Both the position numbers and the translations under genes were made by a program. Below the pieces are notes generated by a model that saw only the letters and a list, made by a program, of their open reading frames with translations, was not told the origin of the DNA and ran no database searches. A stretch of 64,000 nt of DNA from Vogesella sp. LIG4 (GTDB lineage Bacteria; Pseudomonadota; Gammaproteobacteria; Burkholderiales; Chromobacteriaceae): assembly GCF_900090205.1 (NCBI RefSeq), contig NZ_LT607802.1:3551923-3615922 (forward strand), in the 5' to 3' direction. Below, piece by piece: positions 25,118 through 33,891 of the stretch. Every line of letters starts with the position of its first letter. Positions within the stretch are counted from its first letter, which is position 1.

Positions 25118-25332
25118 TGCCCTGCCCTCGCCATGTATATAGCCGCCAACAAGGCCTCGCAGAGAACCTGGGCCAGGGTGCGCCGACGCAGGTTCAGGGG
25201 TTTGTTGCGGATATCAAGCTATGTATATTGAAATATTGTCGTTTACCGGCTTGCCAGTCGGTTATCGGCACGGATAATACACCCGCTTCCCGCAGGAATA
25301 TGCCCACTGCTGCCGTCAGGCCAGGAATAACA

Positions 25333-26598
25333 ATGAACCGCTCCCTGATCCGTTTTGCCGCACCGGCACTCATTCCGCTGCTCGTGCTGCCGCTCGCCAG
25401 CCTGCTGCTCCCTGCCACCATGCTGCTGCAGACACTGCTGGCGCTGGGCTGCGGCTTGCTGGTAATGGCCATATGCGCCTGGCAGGCACAGCGTCACTTC
25501 ATCCGACCGCTGCAGCACCTGGGTGTTCATCTTGAAGCGCTGGCCACGGTGCCGATCGATCTTTCCCCGCAATGGCCAGACGATGAATCCCCGCTGCCGG
25601 GCAACTGTGGCAGCCATATGAACCGCGTGTTCCAGCGCATAGACAGCGCCTTTGGCGACGTTACCGCCTCCACCGCCCGACTGGTGCCGATGGCGCAGGA
25701 GCTCACCGACACCTACAGCGCCATCCTGCAGAAAAACCTGCTGCAGGCCAGCCATGGCGAGATACTGATCAACGGCATCGCCAGCATGATCGCCCAGGCG
25801 GAATCGCTGCGCGGCCAGCTGGAGGCCATCACCCGGGCAGCCGGCAACGCCGGCAGCAATATGGCGGTGAGCCGCGAGGCTACGCTGATCGTGATCGACG
25901 GCGTAACCGACGTGGCGCGCACGCTGGAGCAATCGGAACGCGACGTTGCCGCGCTGTCCGCCGCCTCCGACCGTATCGGCAGCATCCTGGACGTGATCCG
26001 CGACATTGCCGACCAGACCAACCTGCTGGCGCTGAACGCCGCCATCGAGGCTGCGCGCGCCGGCGAGCAGGGCCGCGGTTTCGCGGTGGTGGCCGACGAG
26101 GTGCGCAAGCTGGCGCACCGCACCCAGGAAGCCACCACCCAGGTGCGCGACATCATGGCCGAGGTGCAGCAAGGCACCCGCACCGTGGTGCAGGCCATGG
26201 CGGCGTCGCAGCAGCGCGCCGACTACGCCGCTACCCATGCCGACCAGTCGCGCAGCACGCTGGACCAGGTCACCGCCGCCATTGCCGATATCGACCACGC
26301 CGCCGACGGCATCGGCGAGGCCGTGGCCGCCCAGGCCGAGGCGGTCAACGCCTCCAAGAACTCCTGCGACATCCTGGTGCAGCTCAACCAGGACGCGCTG
26401 GCCACCAGCCGCATCCATGCGGTATCGCCGGAAGACCTGCGCAAGCTGAGCGACAAGCTGAAATCCTCGCTGGCGCACTTCGAGCTGGGCCATTACCGGT
26501 TCAGTGAACAGAAACGGGTGAAGGCACGCACCAGCGAGCTATCGCTGGGCAACCATGACACAGCGCAGAGCGCTAGCGGTGATATCGAGTTGTTCTGA
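25333..26598 (+). CDS. Methyl-accepting chemotaxis protein
   Basis: 421 residues from the ATG at 25333 (AGGA 7 bases upstream). Two membrane segments within residues 8-55 with no room for a periplasmic sensor, then a cytoplasmic helical region and the signalling hairpin around [19 protein letters not shown] and [16 protein letters not shown] (residues about 230-280). It controls CheA through CheW. With so short an external part it probably senses a cytoplasmic or membrane signal. Its end faces the GMC gene across an inverted word pair at 26610. Confidence 0.9.
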   Translation: MNRSLIRFAAPALIPLLVLPLASLLLPATMLLQTLLALGCGLLVMAICAWQAQRHFIRPLQHLGVHLEALATVPIDLSPQWPDDESPLPGNCGSHMNRVFQRIDSAFGDVTASTARLVPMAQELTDTYSAILQKNLLQASHGEILINGIASMIAQAESLRGQLEAITRAAGNAGSNMAVSREATLIVIDGVTDVARTLEQSERDVAALSAASDRIGSILDVIRDIADQTNLLALNAAIEAARAGEQGRGFAVVADEVRKLAHRTQEATTQVRDIMAEVQQGTRTVVQAMAASQQRADYAATHADQSRSTLDQVTAAIADIDHAADGIGEAVAAQAEAVNASKNSCDILVQLNQDALATSRIHAVSPEDLRKLSDKLKSSLAHFELGHYRFSEQKRVKARTSELSLGNHDTAQSASGDIELF

Positions 26599-26609
26599 AC
26601 AGCCTCCCC

Positions 26610-26639
26610 CTTGCGGCCAACCCCATAGTTGGCCGCAAG
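26610..26639. terminator. Inverted pair of repeat words forming a 12-base-pair hairpin
   Basis: CTTGCGGCCAAC (26610-26621), 6-base loop, GTTGGCCGCAAG (26628-26639), between the convergent MCP and GMC genes. There is no T-run, so it is a hairpin terminator of weak type or an uptake-word pair. Confidence 0.6.
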
Positions 26640-26644
26640 GCATT

Positions 26645-28243
26645 TCAGGCCGCCTGCATGCGCCGGTGCAGTGCATCGGCGGCGCGCAGCGCGAAAGCGT
26701 ATACCGACAGCTGCGGGTTGGCGCCCACGCTGCTAGGAAACAGCGAGCCGTCGATGATGGTGAGGTTGGCCAGCTGCCAGTGGCGGCCCAGCTGATCCAC
26801 CACACCGTCGCGCTCGCTCGCCGCCATCGCCGCCCCACCCATTACGTGCGCACTCACCACCCGGGTGCGCAGCGCCTGCATCGGCAGCTCGGCTATCATC
26901 TGCCGCGCCTGGCGCCAGCTGCGCGCCAGCCCTGCGTCCTCGTGCACCGGCAGCACCGCGCGGGCGCCGGCGGCGAACTGGACCTCGGCCATGGTGAGCA
27001 GCGCGCGCCGCGCCGCCTCCCACTCCACCTCGCCCAGCGGGTAGTCCAGCTGCGGCGAGCCGTCGGTGCGTAACCGCACCGTGCCACCCTGGCTGCGCGG
27101 GTGGAAGCCGTCGCGCAGCAGCGCCAGCACCACGTTCAGATGCGGCATCTGCTGCATCAGCCGCTGGTGCGCCACACCCAGCCCCGGCAGAGTGGCGGCC
27201 ATGATCAGCGGGTGGATGGGCGGCACCTCCAGCTTGTAGCCCAGCGGCCCGTCGATGGCGCCGGTGTGCAGGAAGTGATCGCTGTACACCGACTGCGGCG
27301 CGCCGTAATAGCCTTCGATGCGCTCGGCAAAGATCGCACCGGACAGCAACACCGGATGCAGAAAGGTGCGCCGCCCCAGCTGGTGGTACGGGTCCGGTGC
27401 GTGGCTGCGCAGTAGTACGGCCGGGGTGCCGATGGCGCCGGCGGACAGTACCACCTGCCGCGCCCTCACCGTCAGCGTCACGCCGCTGGCGTGCACGCCG
27501 TCGGCCTGCAGCGCATCGGCCAGCACGCCGGCCACCTTGTCACCCTCCAGCAGCAGATGGCGCACCCGCACCCGGCTGAACAGCCGCGCACCGGCCGCCA
27601 GCGCCGCCGGGATGGTGGTGACCAGCATCGATTGCTTGGCATTGGTGGCGCAGCCGGTGCCGCAATAGCCCAGGTTCCAGCAGCCACGCACATTGCGGCG
27701 CATGCGCGCATGGCGCAGACCCAGCGCCTGGCAGCCGCGCTCCAGCACGCTGTTGTTGGCATTGGGCTCGGTCTGCCACGGCGCAATGCCCAGCCGTTCC
27801 TCGGCGCGCTGGAACCACGGCGCCAGCGCTGCATCCTCCAGCTCGCCCAGGCCGTGGCGCTGCCGCCACCAGGCCAGGGTTTCCGCCGGGGTGCGGAAGC
27901 TGCTGGTCCAGTTCACCGTGGTGCTGCCACCCACGCTGCGCCCCTGCAGGATGGTGATGGCCTTGTCGGCGGTCTGGCGGTTGGCGGACTCCTGGTACAG
28001 CTGCGGGTAGGCTTCGGCCTCGTTGAGGCGGAAATCCTGCGAGCTGTGCAGCGCGCCCTCTTCCAGCAGCAGCACGCGCAGGCCGGCCTGCGCCAGCAGC
28101 TCCGCCGCCATGCCGCCGCCGGCGCCGCTGCCGACGATGGCCACATCGCATTCCAGCATGACATCGCGCTGCAGCGCGGCGCCATCCTGCACTTGCCAGC
28201 CTGCGGCCAACCCTGCCTGCCACGGATCGGGCAAACGGCTCAT
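26645..28243 (-). CDS. GMC-family FAD-dependent oxidoreductase (alcohol dehydrogenase type)
   Basis: 532 residues from the ATG at 28243 (AAGGA upstream); the longer frame is shadow. FAD motif CDVAIVGSGAGGGMAAELLA, the GMC signature around GRSVGGSTTVNW, RNVRGCWNLGYCGTGC, and the C-terminal VSAHVMGGAAMA with GANPQLSVYAFALR. It probably oxidises an alcohol, passing electrons to a membrane acceptor. Start overlaps the Tat-protein gene by ATGA. Part of an aldehyde dehydrogenase / Tat protein / GMC operon, as in bacteria that oxidise long-chain or aryl alcohols. Confidence 0.88.
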   Translation of the reverse strand: MSRLPDPWQAGLAAGWQVQDGAALQRDVMLECDVAIVGSGAGGGMAAELLAQAGLRVLLLEEGALHSSQDFRLNEAEAYPQLYQESANRQTADKAITILQGRSVGGSTTVNWTSSFRTPAETLAWWRQRHGLGELEDAALAPWFQRAEERLGIAPWQTEPNANNSVLERGCQALGLRHARMRRNVRGCWNLGYCGTGCATNAKQSMLVTTIPAALAAGARLFSRVRVRHLLLEGDKVAGVLADALQADGVHASGVTLTVRARQVVLSAGAIGTPAVLLRSHAPDPYHQLGRRTFLHPVLLSGAIFAERIEGYYGAPQSVYSDHFLHTGAIDGPLGYKLEVPPIHPLIMAATLPGLGVAHQRLMQQMPHLNVVLALLRDGFHPRSQGGTVRLRTDGSPQLDYPLGEVEWEAARRALLTMAEVQFAAGARAVLPVHEDAGLARSWRQARQMIAELPMQALRTRVVSAHVMGGAAMAASERDGVVDQLGRHWQLANLTIIDGSLFPSSVGANPQLSVYAFALRAADALHRRMQAA

Positions 28244-28737
28244 AGCAATCCTTTCATCATCGCCGGCAGGCGGTAGTCGATGGCCAGCCAGCTGGCTTCG
28301 GCGCCATACCAGCCGGCGTACAGCAGGCTGTGCAGCGCCTGGTAGCCGCTGCGCAGCAGCACGAAGCGGCTGTGGCGCCAGCGCTGCAGAAAGCCCTGCA
28401 TCGCGGCGGCATCGGCCTGTTGCCACGGGGTGGCCACGCCGGCCAGCAGCCGGCGCCCCGGCAGGCTGTGCAGCAGGTCGAACAGCTGACGCAGCTCGGC
28501 CTGCACTGCAGGCGGCAGGCCGGCAATGGCGCTCAGCACATTGTCCGCCAGCGACAATGCGCCACTGGCCGGTAAGGGGCCCAGCATGCCGCGCCCCAGC
28601 GCGGCGATCAGCTCGCGGTCGGCAAGGTTGGCCGCAAAGCCCGGTGCCGGCAGCGTCCGTGCCAGCCGCCCGCCCAGCACCAGCGCCACGCCGCCCAGCA
28701 GCCCGGTGCGGATCAGCTGCCGCCGGCTCAGCTTCAT
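28240..28737 (-). CDS. Tat-signal protein, small partner of GMC oxidoreductase
   Basis: 165 residues. N terminus SRRQLIRTGLLGGVALVLGG is a twin-arginine signal. The rest resembles the small gamma-type subunit (gluconate 2-dehydrogenase subunit 3-like) that accompanies GMC dehydrogenases, which suggests that the complex is exported folded with FAD. Overlaps both neighbours by 4 bases. A copy of the repeated 13-base word encodes Ala-Ala-Asn-Leu just after the signal peptide. Confidence 0.75.
   Translation of the reverse strand: MKLSRRQLIRTGLLGGVALVLGGRLARTLPAPGFAANLADRELIAALGRGMLGPLPASGALSLADNVLSAIAGLPPAVQAELRQLFDLLHSLPGRRLLAGVATPWQQADAAAMQGFLQRWRHSRFVLLRSGYQALHSLLYAGWYGAEASWLAIDYRLPAMMKGLL
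28624..28636 (+). repeat. Exact copy of AAGGTTGGCCGCA inside the Tat-protein gene
   Basis: Encodes Ala-Ala-Asn-Leu on the gene strand. Confidence 0.8.
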
Positions 28738-30161
28738 TGCATTTCCCCCAGCATCAGCCGCAGCAGGCGCTGCACCACACTGCCATGCGGCGGCCGGGTC
28801 AGTACGGCGCCGGCCAGCCGCGACTGGCGCAGCACCGGCAGCAGCTTGCTGAAGGTCAGAAAGCCCTCGTGGCCGTGGTAGTGGCCCATGCCGGAAGGGC
28901 CGATGCCGCCGAACGGCAGCTGGTCCTGCACTACGTGCAGCAGGGTGTCGTTCACCGTTACCCCGCCGCAGCGGGTGCTGCGCAGCACCTGTTCGATGCG
29001 CGCGGCGTCGTCATCGAACAGATACAGCGCCAGCGGGCGCGGCCGTGCATTGATATGCGCCAGCGCCGCGTCGAATTCGCGGTAGGTGATGACGGGCAGC
29101 AGCGGGCCGAAGATTTCCTCCTGCATCACCGTCGCCTGTGGCGGGGCGTTTTCGATCAGCGTCAGCGGCAGCTTGCGCGCCGCCGCCATCGCGGCATCGT
29201 CCTGCTCGCACATCGCCTCCACCCGCGCGCCCAGCTCGCGTGCCTGTTCGCGCCAGGCCACCAGCCGGCTGTAATGCGCCTGGTTGATGATGGCGGTGTA
29301 ATCCGGGTTTGCCGCCGGCTGCGGGTAGGCACGCAGCGCCTGCTGGCGGATGGCGGCGACAAAGGCGTCACGGTCGCGCTCGTGCAGCAGCACGTAGTCC
29401 GGTGCCACGCAGGTCTGGCCGGCGTTCAGCAGCTTGCCGGCGACGATGCTGCCCACCGCCCGCGCCATGTCGAAGCCTGGTGCGAGCAGCAGCGGGCATT
29501 TGCCGCCCAGCTCCAGCGTCACCGGCGTAAGGTTGGCCGCAGCCGCCTGCATCACCATGCGGCCCACCCGGGTGGAGCCGGTGAACAGCAGGTGGTCGAA
29601 CGGCAGCGCGGCAAACGCCGCCGCCACATCCGCATCGCCATTCACCACCCGCACCACATCCGGCCCCAGGTAGCGCTGGCACAGCCGCTCCAGCAGCGCG
29701 CCGGTGCGCGGTGTCAGCTCCGACATCTTCACCATCACCCGGTTGCCGGCTGCCAGCGCGCTGACCAGCGGCCCCAGGCTCAGGAACACCGGGTAGTTCC
29801 ACGGCACGATCACCCCCACCACCCCCAGCGGCAGCGGCCGCACCTCGGCGCGCGCCGGCCAGAACCAGATACTGGTGCCGCGCCGCTGCGGCCGCATCCA
29901 GCCGCGCAACTTGCGCCGCGCCAGCGTCACCGCCTCCAGCGAGGGGAACAGCTCGGCCAGCCGGGTTTCCACTGCGCTGCGGCCGCCGAAATCGGCATCC
30001 ACCGCCGCCACCCATTCGGCCTGATGGTCGCGGATCATGCGCGCCAGGCCATCCAGCCAGCGGCGGCGGGTAGCCAGATCCGGCCAGCCGGCTGCAGCCT
30101 GTTGTTGCAGTTGGCCAAGACTTGCGCGCAGACTGTCGGCCATGGGGCTGCCTGGTTTCAT
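28734..30161 (-). CDS. Coniferyl-aldehyde-dehydrogenase-type aldehyde dehydrogenase
   Basis: 475 residues. Landmarks: VPWNYPVFLSLGPL, LFTGSTRVGRMVM, catalytic Glu in LELGGKCPLLL, catalytic Cys in NAGQTCVAPDYVLL, and the C-terminal LPFGGIGPSGMGHYHG seen in the CalB/ALDH3-like group. It oxidises aldehydes to acids with NAD(P). First gene of the three-gene operon and so the step after the GMC alcohol dehydrogenase. A PsrA-like inverted repeat lies just upstream (30182). Confidence 0.9.
   Translation of the reverse strand: MKPGSPMADSLRASLGQLQQQAAAGWPDLATRRRWLDGLARMIRDHQAEWVAAVDADFGGRSAVETRLAELFPSLEAVTLARRKLRGWMRPQRRGTSIWFWPARAEVRPLPLGVVGVIVPWNYPVFLSLGPLVSALAAGNRVMVKMSELTPRTGALLERLCQRYLGPDVVRVVNGDADVAAAFAALPFDHLLFTGSTRVGRMVMQAAAANLTPVTLELGGKCPLLLAPGFDMARAVGSIVAGKLLNAGQTCVAPDYVLLHERDRDAFVAAIRQQALRAYPQPAANPDYTAIINQAHYSRLVAWREQARELGARVEAMCEQDDAAMAAARKLPLTLIENAPPQATVMQEEIFGPLLPVITYREFDAALAHINARPRPLALYLFDDDAARIEQVLRSTRCGGVTVNDTLLHVVQDQLPFGGIGPSGMGHYHGHEGFLTFSKLLPVLRQSRLAGAVLTRPPHGSVVQRLLRLMLGEMQ
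29529..29541 (+). repeat. Exact copy of AAGGTTGGCCGCA inside the aldehyde dehydrogenase gene
   Basis: Encodes Ala-Ala-Asn-Leu on the gene strand, as in three other coding copies. Confidence 0.8.
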
Positions 30162-30181
30162 ATGCTATGCTCCGGCACTAT

Positions 30182-30195
30182 CAAACGATTGTTTA
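30182..30195. promoter_or_regulatory. PsrA-like inverted repeat upstream of the aldehyde dehydrogenase operon
   Basis: CAAACGATTGTTTA: AAAC and GTTT separated by 4 bases, near the published PsrA pattern (G/C)AAAC-N2-4-GTTT(G/C). A second small palindrome, AGAGT-N4-ACTCT, follows at 30194-30207. Located 21 bases upstream of the operon start and 51 upstream of the VWA gene. Confidence 0.4.
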
Positions 30196-30245
30196 GAGTC
30201 ACAACTCTAGGCAGATTTTGTGAATTTGTCACTGCCTTTTTCGCC

Positions 30246-31430
30246 ATGCTGCTCGATTTCTTCCTCGCCCTGCGCAATGCCGGCCTGCCGGTATCGCTGA
30301 AAGAACACCTCACCCTGCTGCAGGCACTGCAACAGCAACTGGCCTTTGGCAGCGTGGATGCCTTCTACCAGCTGTCTCGCACGGTACTGATCAAGGACGA
30401 GAAATACTTCGACCGCTTCGACCAGGTGTTCGCTCACTACGCGCAGGGCATCGAAGCGGCGCTGGCCAACCTCCAAACCGACATCCCGGAAGACTGGCTG
30501 AAGAAGCAGGTGGAGAAATACCTGAGCGAGGAAGAGAAGCAGCAGATCCAGGCCATGGGCTGGGACAAGCTGATGGACACCTTGCACCAGCGGCTGGAAG
30601 AACAGAAGGAACGCCACCAGGGCGGTAACAAGTGGATAGGCACCGGCGGCACCAGCCCCTTCGGCGCCTATGGCTACAACCCGGAAGGCGTGCGCATCGG
30701 CCAGCACGAATCACGGCACCGTCGCGCGGTAAAGGTGTGGGATCAGCGCGAATTCCGCAATTTCGACGACTCGGTGGAACTGGGCACCCGCAACATCAAG
30801 GTGGCGCTGCGCCGGCTACGCGAATTCGCCCGCGCCGGCGCCGCCGAAACGCTGGACCTGCCGGCCACCATCGCCGCCACCGCGAAGAACGCCGGCCTGC
30901 TGGATCTGCAGCTGACGCCGGAGCTGCACAACACAGTGAAGGTGCTGGTGCTGTTCGACGTGGGCGGCTCCATGGACGACCACATCCGCGTGTGCGAGGA
31001 GCTGTTCTCCGCTGCCAAGGCCGAGTTCAAGCACCTGGAGTACTACTACTTCCACAACTGCGTGTACGAGAAACTGTGGCAGGACAACGCGCGCCGCTTC
31101 AGCGAGCAGACTTCCACCTGGGACGTGATCCACACCTTTGGCAACGACTACAAGCTGATCTTTGTCGGCGACGCCAGCATGAGCCCCTACGAGATCGTGC
31201 TCAAGGGCGGCAGCGTGGAGCACATGAATGCGGAGCCGGGCGAAGTATGGCTGCGCCGCCTGCTCGCGCAGTTCCGCCATGCGGTGTGGCTCAACCCATT
31301 GCCGCAGGAACACTGGCAGTACACCCAGTCGGTGGAGATGATTCGGGAGATGATGGGCGAGCGCATGTTCCCGCTCACCGTGGCCGGGCTCAGCGACGCC
31401 ATGCGGGCACTCAAGCGCGGTGCCGCATAG
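30246..31430 (+). CDS. VWA-domain (CoxE-like) protein
   Basis: 394 residues from the ATG at 30246. The N-terminal half is helical (RNAGLPVSLKEHLTLLQALQ) and the C-terminal half a von Willebrand A domain. Its MIDAS motif reads FDVGGSMDDH, so the usual DxSxS is DxGxS and metal binding may be altered. Relatives (CoxE, YehP-type) work with MoxR-type AAA ATPases as metal-insertion chaperones, but no such ATPase is near. Divergent from the aldehyde dehydrogenase operon. Confidence 0.8.
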   Translation: MLLDFFLALRNAGLPVSLKEHLTLLQALQQQLAFGSVDAFYQLSRTVLIKDEKYFDRFDQVFAHYAQGIEAALANLQTDIPEDWLKKQVEKYLSEEEKQQIQAMGWDKLMDTLHQRLEEQKERHQGGNKWIGTGGTSPFGAYGYNPEGVRIGQHESRHRRAVKVWDQREFRNFDDSVELGTRNIKVALRRLREFARAGAAETLDLPATIAATAKNAGLLDLQLTPELHNTVKVLVLFDVGGSMDDHIRVCEELFSAAKAEFKHLEYYYFHNCVYEKLWQDNARRFSEQTSTWDVIHTFGNDYKLIFVGDASMSPYEIVLKGGSVEHMNAEPGEVWLRRLLAQFRHAVWLNPLPQEHWQYTQSVEMIREMMGERMFPLTVAGLSDAMRALKRGAA

Positions 31431-31464
31431 ATACGCGCCTGGGCAATGATGTCGCTACAAAATA

Positions 31465-31477
31465 TGCGGCCAACCTT
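31465..31477 (-). repeat. Exact copy of AAGGTTGGCCGCA (minus strand)
   Basis: Intergenic, 35 bases after the VWA gene stop. Confidence 0.8.
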
Positions 31478-31510
31478 GTGAAGCACCTAGTGCCCCACGG
31501 GGAGCGCCGG

Positions 31511-31603
31511 CCAAAATGGTGTTCGCCAGGTTTTAAGACGGCAGCTGAGCCGTTTGACGTTAGCAAACGGTGAATTGCCGGCGCCTGGCGAATACCTTTT
31601 TGG
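31511..31603. repeat. 93-base imperfect palindrome
   Basis: Arms 31511-31530 and 31584-31603 match at 18 of 20 positions; inside, CCGTTTG (31550-31556) pairs with CAAACGG (31564-31570). The whole unit can fold into one long cruciform or RNA hairpin. It fills much of the 368-base gap 31431-31798, which otherwise holds only repeat words (31465, 31755) and no convincing gene. Confidence 0.6.
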
Positions 31604-31798
31604 ACGGGGTTTCGCGGACCATAAGGGGCGAGCGGGGTCGCTAGGGGCAGCGGTACGCCCCCTAGCCCGTTCGCCGGGCGGAACCGGCGACTTCAAACAT
31701 CATCCGCGCAGCGGATTCCACACTCGACAACACAAGCATTGAAGCGTGGCCAACGTTGGCCGCATGGCCCCCGGCGGATCGCCCTGCGGGCATCCGCC

Positions 31799-32122
31799 CT
31801 ACTCTCCCTGCGCTTTCTCGATGCGGCGCGCGAACACCTTCATTTCCTTGGCCGCCTGGATATCGCCCTTGCCTTCGGCGATGGCGATGCCTTCCTGGTA
31901 GGCGGCCAGCGCCGCCGCCGCATCGCCGGCATTCAGCAGCGCCTTGCCCAGCAGCTTCCAGGCCGCGGAAAAGTCGTGCTGCCGCTCCACCGCCTGGCGG
32001 GCGAAGCTGGCGGCCTGCGCCCAGTCCTGCAGATGTGCGTATTCGTTGGCAATACCGAAGCGCAGCATGGCGCCGTCACGCGGGCCGTCCTGCAGTTTCA
32101 ACAGATTATCCAGCATGCTCAT
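31799..32122 (-). CDS. Small tetratricopeptide-repeat protein
   Basis: 107 residues. Helical pairs LRFGIANEYAHLQDWAQAASFARQAVER and AAWKLLGKALLNAGDAAAALAAYQEGIAIAE (residues 18-82) are TPR repeats for protein-protein contact. ATG at 32122 with AGGAG 7 bases upstream. No signal peptide. It follows the helicase gene on the same strand but is cut off from it by the terminator at 32218. Confidence 0.78.
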   Translation of the reverse strand: MSMLDNLLKLQDGPRDGAMLRFGIANEYAHLQDWAQAASFARQAVERQHDFSAAWKLLGKALLNAGDAAAALAAYQEGIAIAEGKGDIQAAKEMKVFARRIEKAQGE

Positions 32123-32217
32123 GTCCGGCTCCTATCGATATTGCCGCCAGCATGCGCCCGCCACCCGCAGTAGGCAACCCTGCGGCCAGCAGGGTTGGCC
32201 GCAGCGCAGGAGGCAAC

Positions 32218-32245
32218 AAAAAACCCCGCCGTAGCGGGGTTTTTT
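32218..32245. terminator. Strong bidirectional terminator after the DEAD-box helicase gene
   Basis: Perfect arms AAAAAACCCCGC and GCGGGGTTTTTT with a CGTA loop. It ends the helicase transcript (minus strand). Confidence 0.92.
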
Positions 32246-32260
32246 GGTTCAAGCCGAAGC

Positions 32261-33592
32261 TTACTCGGCGCGCGGTGCGCGGCGTTCGCCGCCCTGGCCG
32301 CCCTGGCGCGGGCCGCTGCTGCCACGACGATCGCCGTAGCCGCCACGGTTGCCAGCGTAACCCGAACCCGAACCCGGCTTGCGGTCGCCGTAGCCACCAC
32401 GACGCTGGCCGTCACGGGCACCGGCGCCTTGCGGGCGGCGGCCTTTCGGCGGACGACGGGTCGGCTCCATGCCCTGGATCACGGCTTCGGCCAGTTGGCG
32501 CTTCAGGTACTGCTCGATACGGCGTACGCGGTGGAATTCGCGCGATTCGGCGATGGTGATCGCCACGCCGCTGCGGCCGGCACGGCCGGTACGGCCGATA
32601 CGGTGCACGTAGTCTTCCGCCTGCTTCGGCAGATCGTAGTTCACTACCAGGCCGATGCCCGGTACGTCGATGCCGCGGGCAGCCACGTCGGTAGCCACCA
32701 GGATCTTGATGCGGCCGCGACGCAGGTCGTTCAGGGTACGGTTACGCCAGCTTTGCGGCATGTCGCCATGCAGGCAGGCAGCGGAGTAGCCCATGTCGCA
32801 CAGTTTGTCGGCGATTTCCTCGGAACCGATCTTGGTGGCGGTGAACACCACGGCCTGTTCGAAGTCGGACTCCTTCAGGATGGCGTCCAGCAGGCGGTTC
32901 TTGTGGTTGTTGTCGTCGGCGTACAGCAGATGCTCTTCGATGCTGCCGCTGTCATCCTTGCGCTCGATCTCGATACGCTGCGGGTCGCGGGTCATGCGCT
33001 CGGCCATCTTGCCCACGATACCGTCCAGGGTAGCGGAGAACAGCAGGGTCTGACGCTCGGCCGGGGTAGCGGCAACGATGGTTTCGATGTCTTCGATGAA
33101 GCCCATGTCCAGCATGCGGTCGGCTTCGTCCAGCACCAGCATTTCCAGGCGCGAGAAGTCGATGCGGCCGGAGCGCATGTGGTCCATCAGGCGGCCCGGG
33201 GTGGCCACGATGATGTCAACCGGGCGCGACAGGGCGCGGGTCTGGAAGCCGAAGGAAGCGCCACCCACCAGGGTAACGGTGCGCAGGAAGCGCATGCCTT
33301 CGCCGTAAACCATGGCGTTCTTTTCAACCTGCTGAGCCAGTTCGCGGGTCGGGGTCAGAACCAGAACGCGCGGGCCGTTGCCGGAACCCTTGGAGCGCTC
33401 GCTGATGCGGGTCAGGGCCGGCAGCAGGAAGGCTGCGGTCTTGCCGCTACCGGTTTGTGCGGAAACCAGCAGGTCGCGGCCGGCGATGGCTGCCGGCACG
33501 GCTTCGGCCTGTACCGGGGTCGGGGTATCGTAACCGGCTTGTTCCAGGGCCTTGGCAACAACAACGGGGAGTCCGAGATCGGAGAAATGCAT
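32261..33592 (-). CDS. rhlE: DEAD-box ATP-dependent RNA helicase (RhlE-like)
   Basis: 443 residues from the ATG at 33592 (AAGGA 6 bases upstream). All core motifs are visible: PTPVQAEAVP (Q motif), AQTGSGKTAAF (I), PTRELAQQ (Ia), VLDEADRMLDMGF (II), FSAT (III), VATDVAARGID (V), HRIGRTGRAGR (VI). A basic glycine/arginine-rich tail follows from about residue 375. RNA unwinding in ribosome assembly or cold adaptation. The 299-base gap upstream (33593-33891), which would include a long 5' leader, is AT-rich near 33800 and holds no gene; long leaders are common in cold-regulated helicases. Confidence 0.92.
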   Translation of the reverse strand: MHFSDLGLPVVVAKALEQAGYDTPTPVQAEAVPAAIAGRDLLVSAQTGSGKTAAFLLPALTRISERSKGSGNGPRVLVLTPTRELAQQVEKNAMVYGEGMRFLRTVTLVGGASFGFQTRALSRPVDIIVATPGRLMDHMRSGRIDFSRLEMLVLDEADRMLDMGFIEDIETIVAATPAERQTLLFSATLDGIVGKMAERMTRDPQRIEIERKDDSGSIEEHLLYADDNNHKNRLLDAILKESDFEQAVVFTATKIGSEEIADKLCDMGYSAACLHGDMPQSWRNRTLNDLRRGRIKILVATDVAARGIDVPGIGLVVNYDLPKQAEDYVHRIGRTGRAGRSGVAITIAESREFHRVRRIEQYLKRQLAEAVIQGMEPTRRPPKGRRPQGAGARDGQRRGGYGDRKPGSGSGYAGNRGGYGDRRGSSGPRQGGQGGERRAPRAE

Positions 33593-33891
33593 ATCAATCC
33601 TTTCAGTCCGGCAGCAATGCCGGGTGTAAGCCCGCTTGAAGGGGTAACAGGTCATCGAACCAACCTGACAAGCGGCAAACAGCGGTCCTGAAAGCAAGGA
33701 CATGGCGGCAACGGGCCAAAAGGCGTCAGAGGCGATGAAATATCAGAGGCCGACGGCGCGGGTTGAATCCGCCGGCTAATTTCGAAGAGTGCGCACTATA
33801 CGGAAAATATTTTTTTATTGCAACTCATTTTCCGGCTAATGCACGGCAAGCCCCTGATTTTTCAGCAGCCACTTTTTTTGTATGCAAAAAA

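Noticed and set aside
28023..30245. Long in-frame extension upstream of the VWA gene (open frame of 1135 codons)
   Set aside because: It runs antisense to the GMC, Tat and aldehyde dehydrogenase genes and its translation is low-complexity; the true start is the ATG at 30246.
31487..31696. Possible 69-residue protein on the minus strand
   Set aside because: It reads through the long palindrome at 31511-31603 and has no ribosome site or recognisable sequence.
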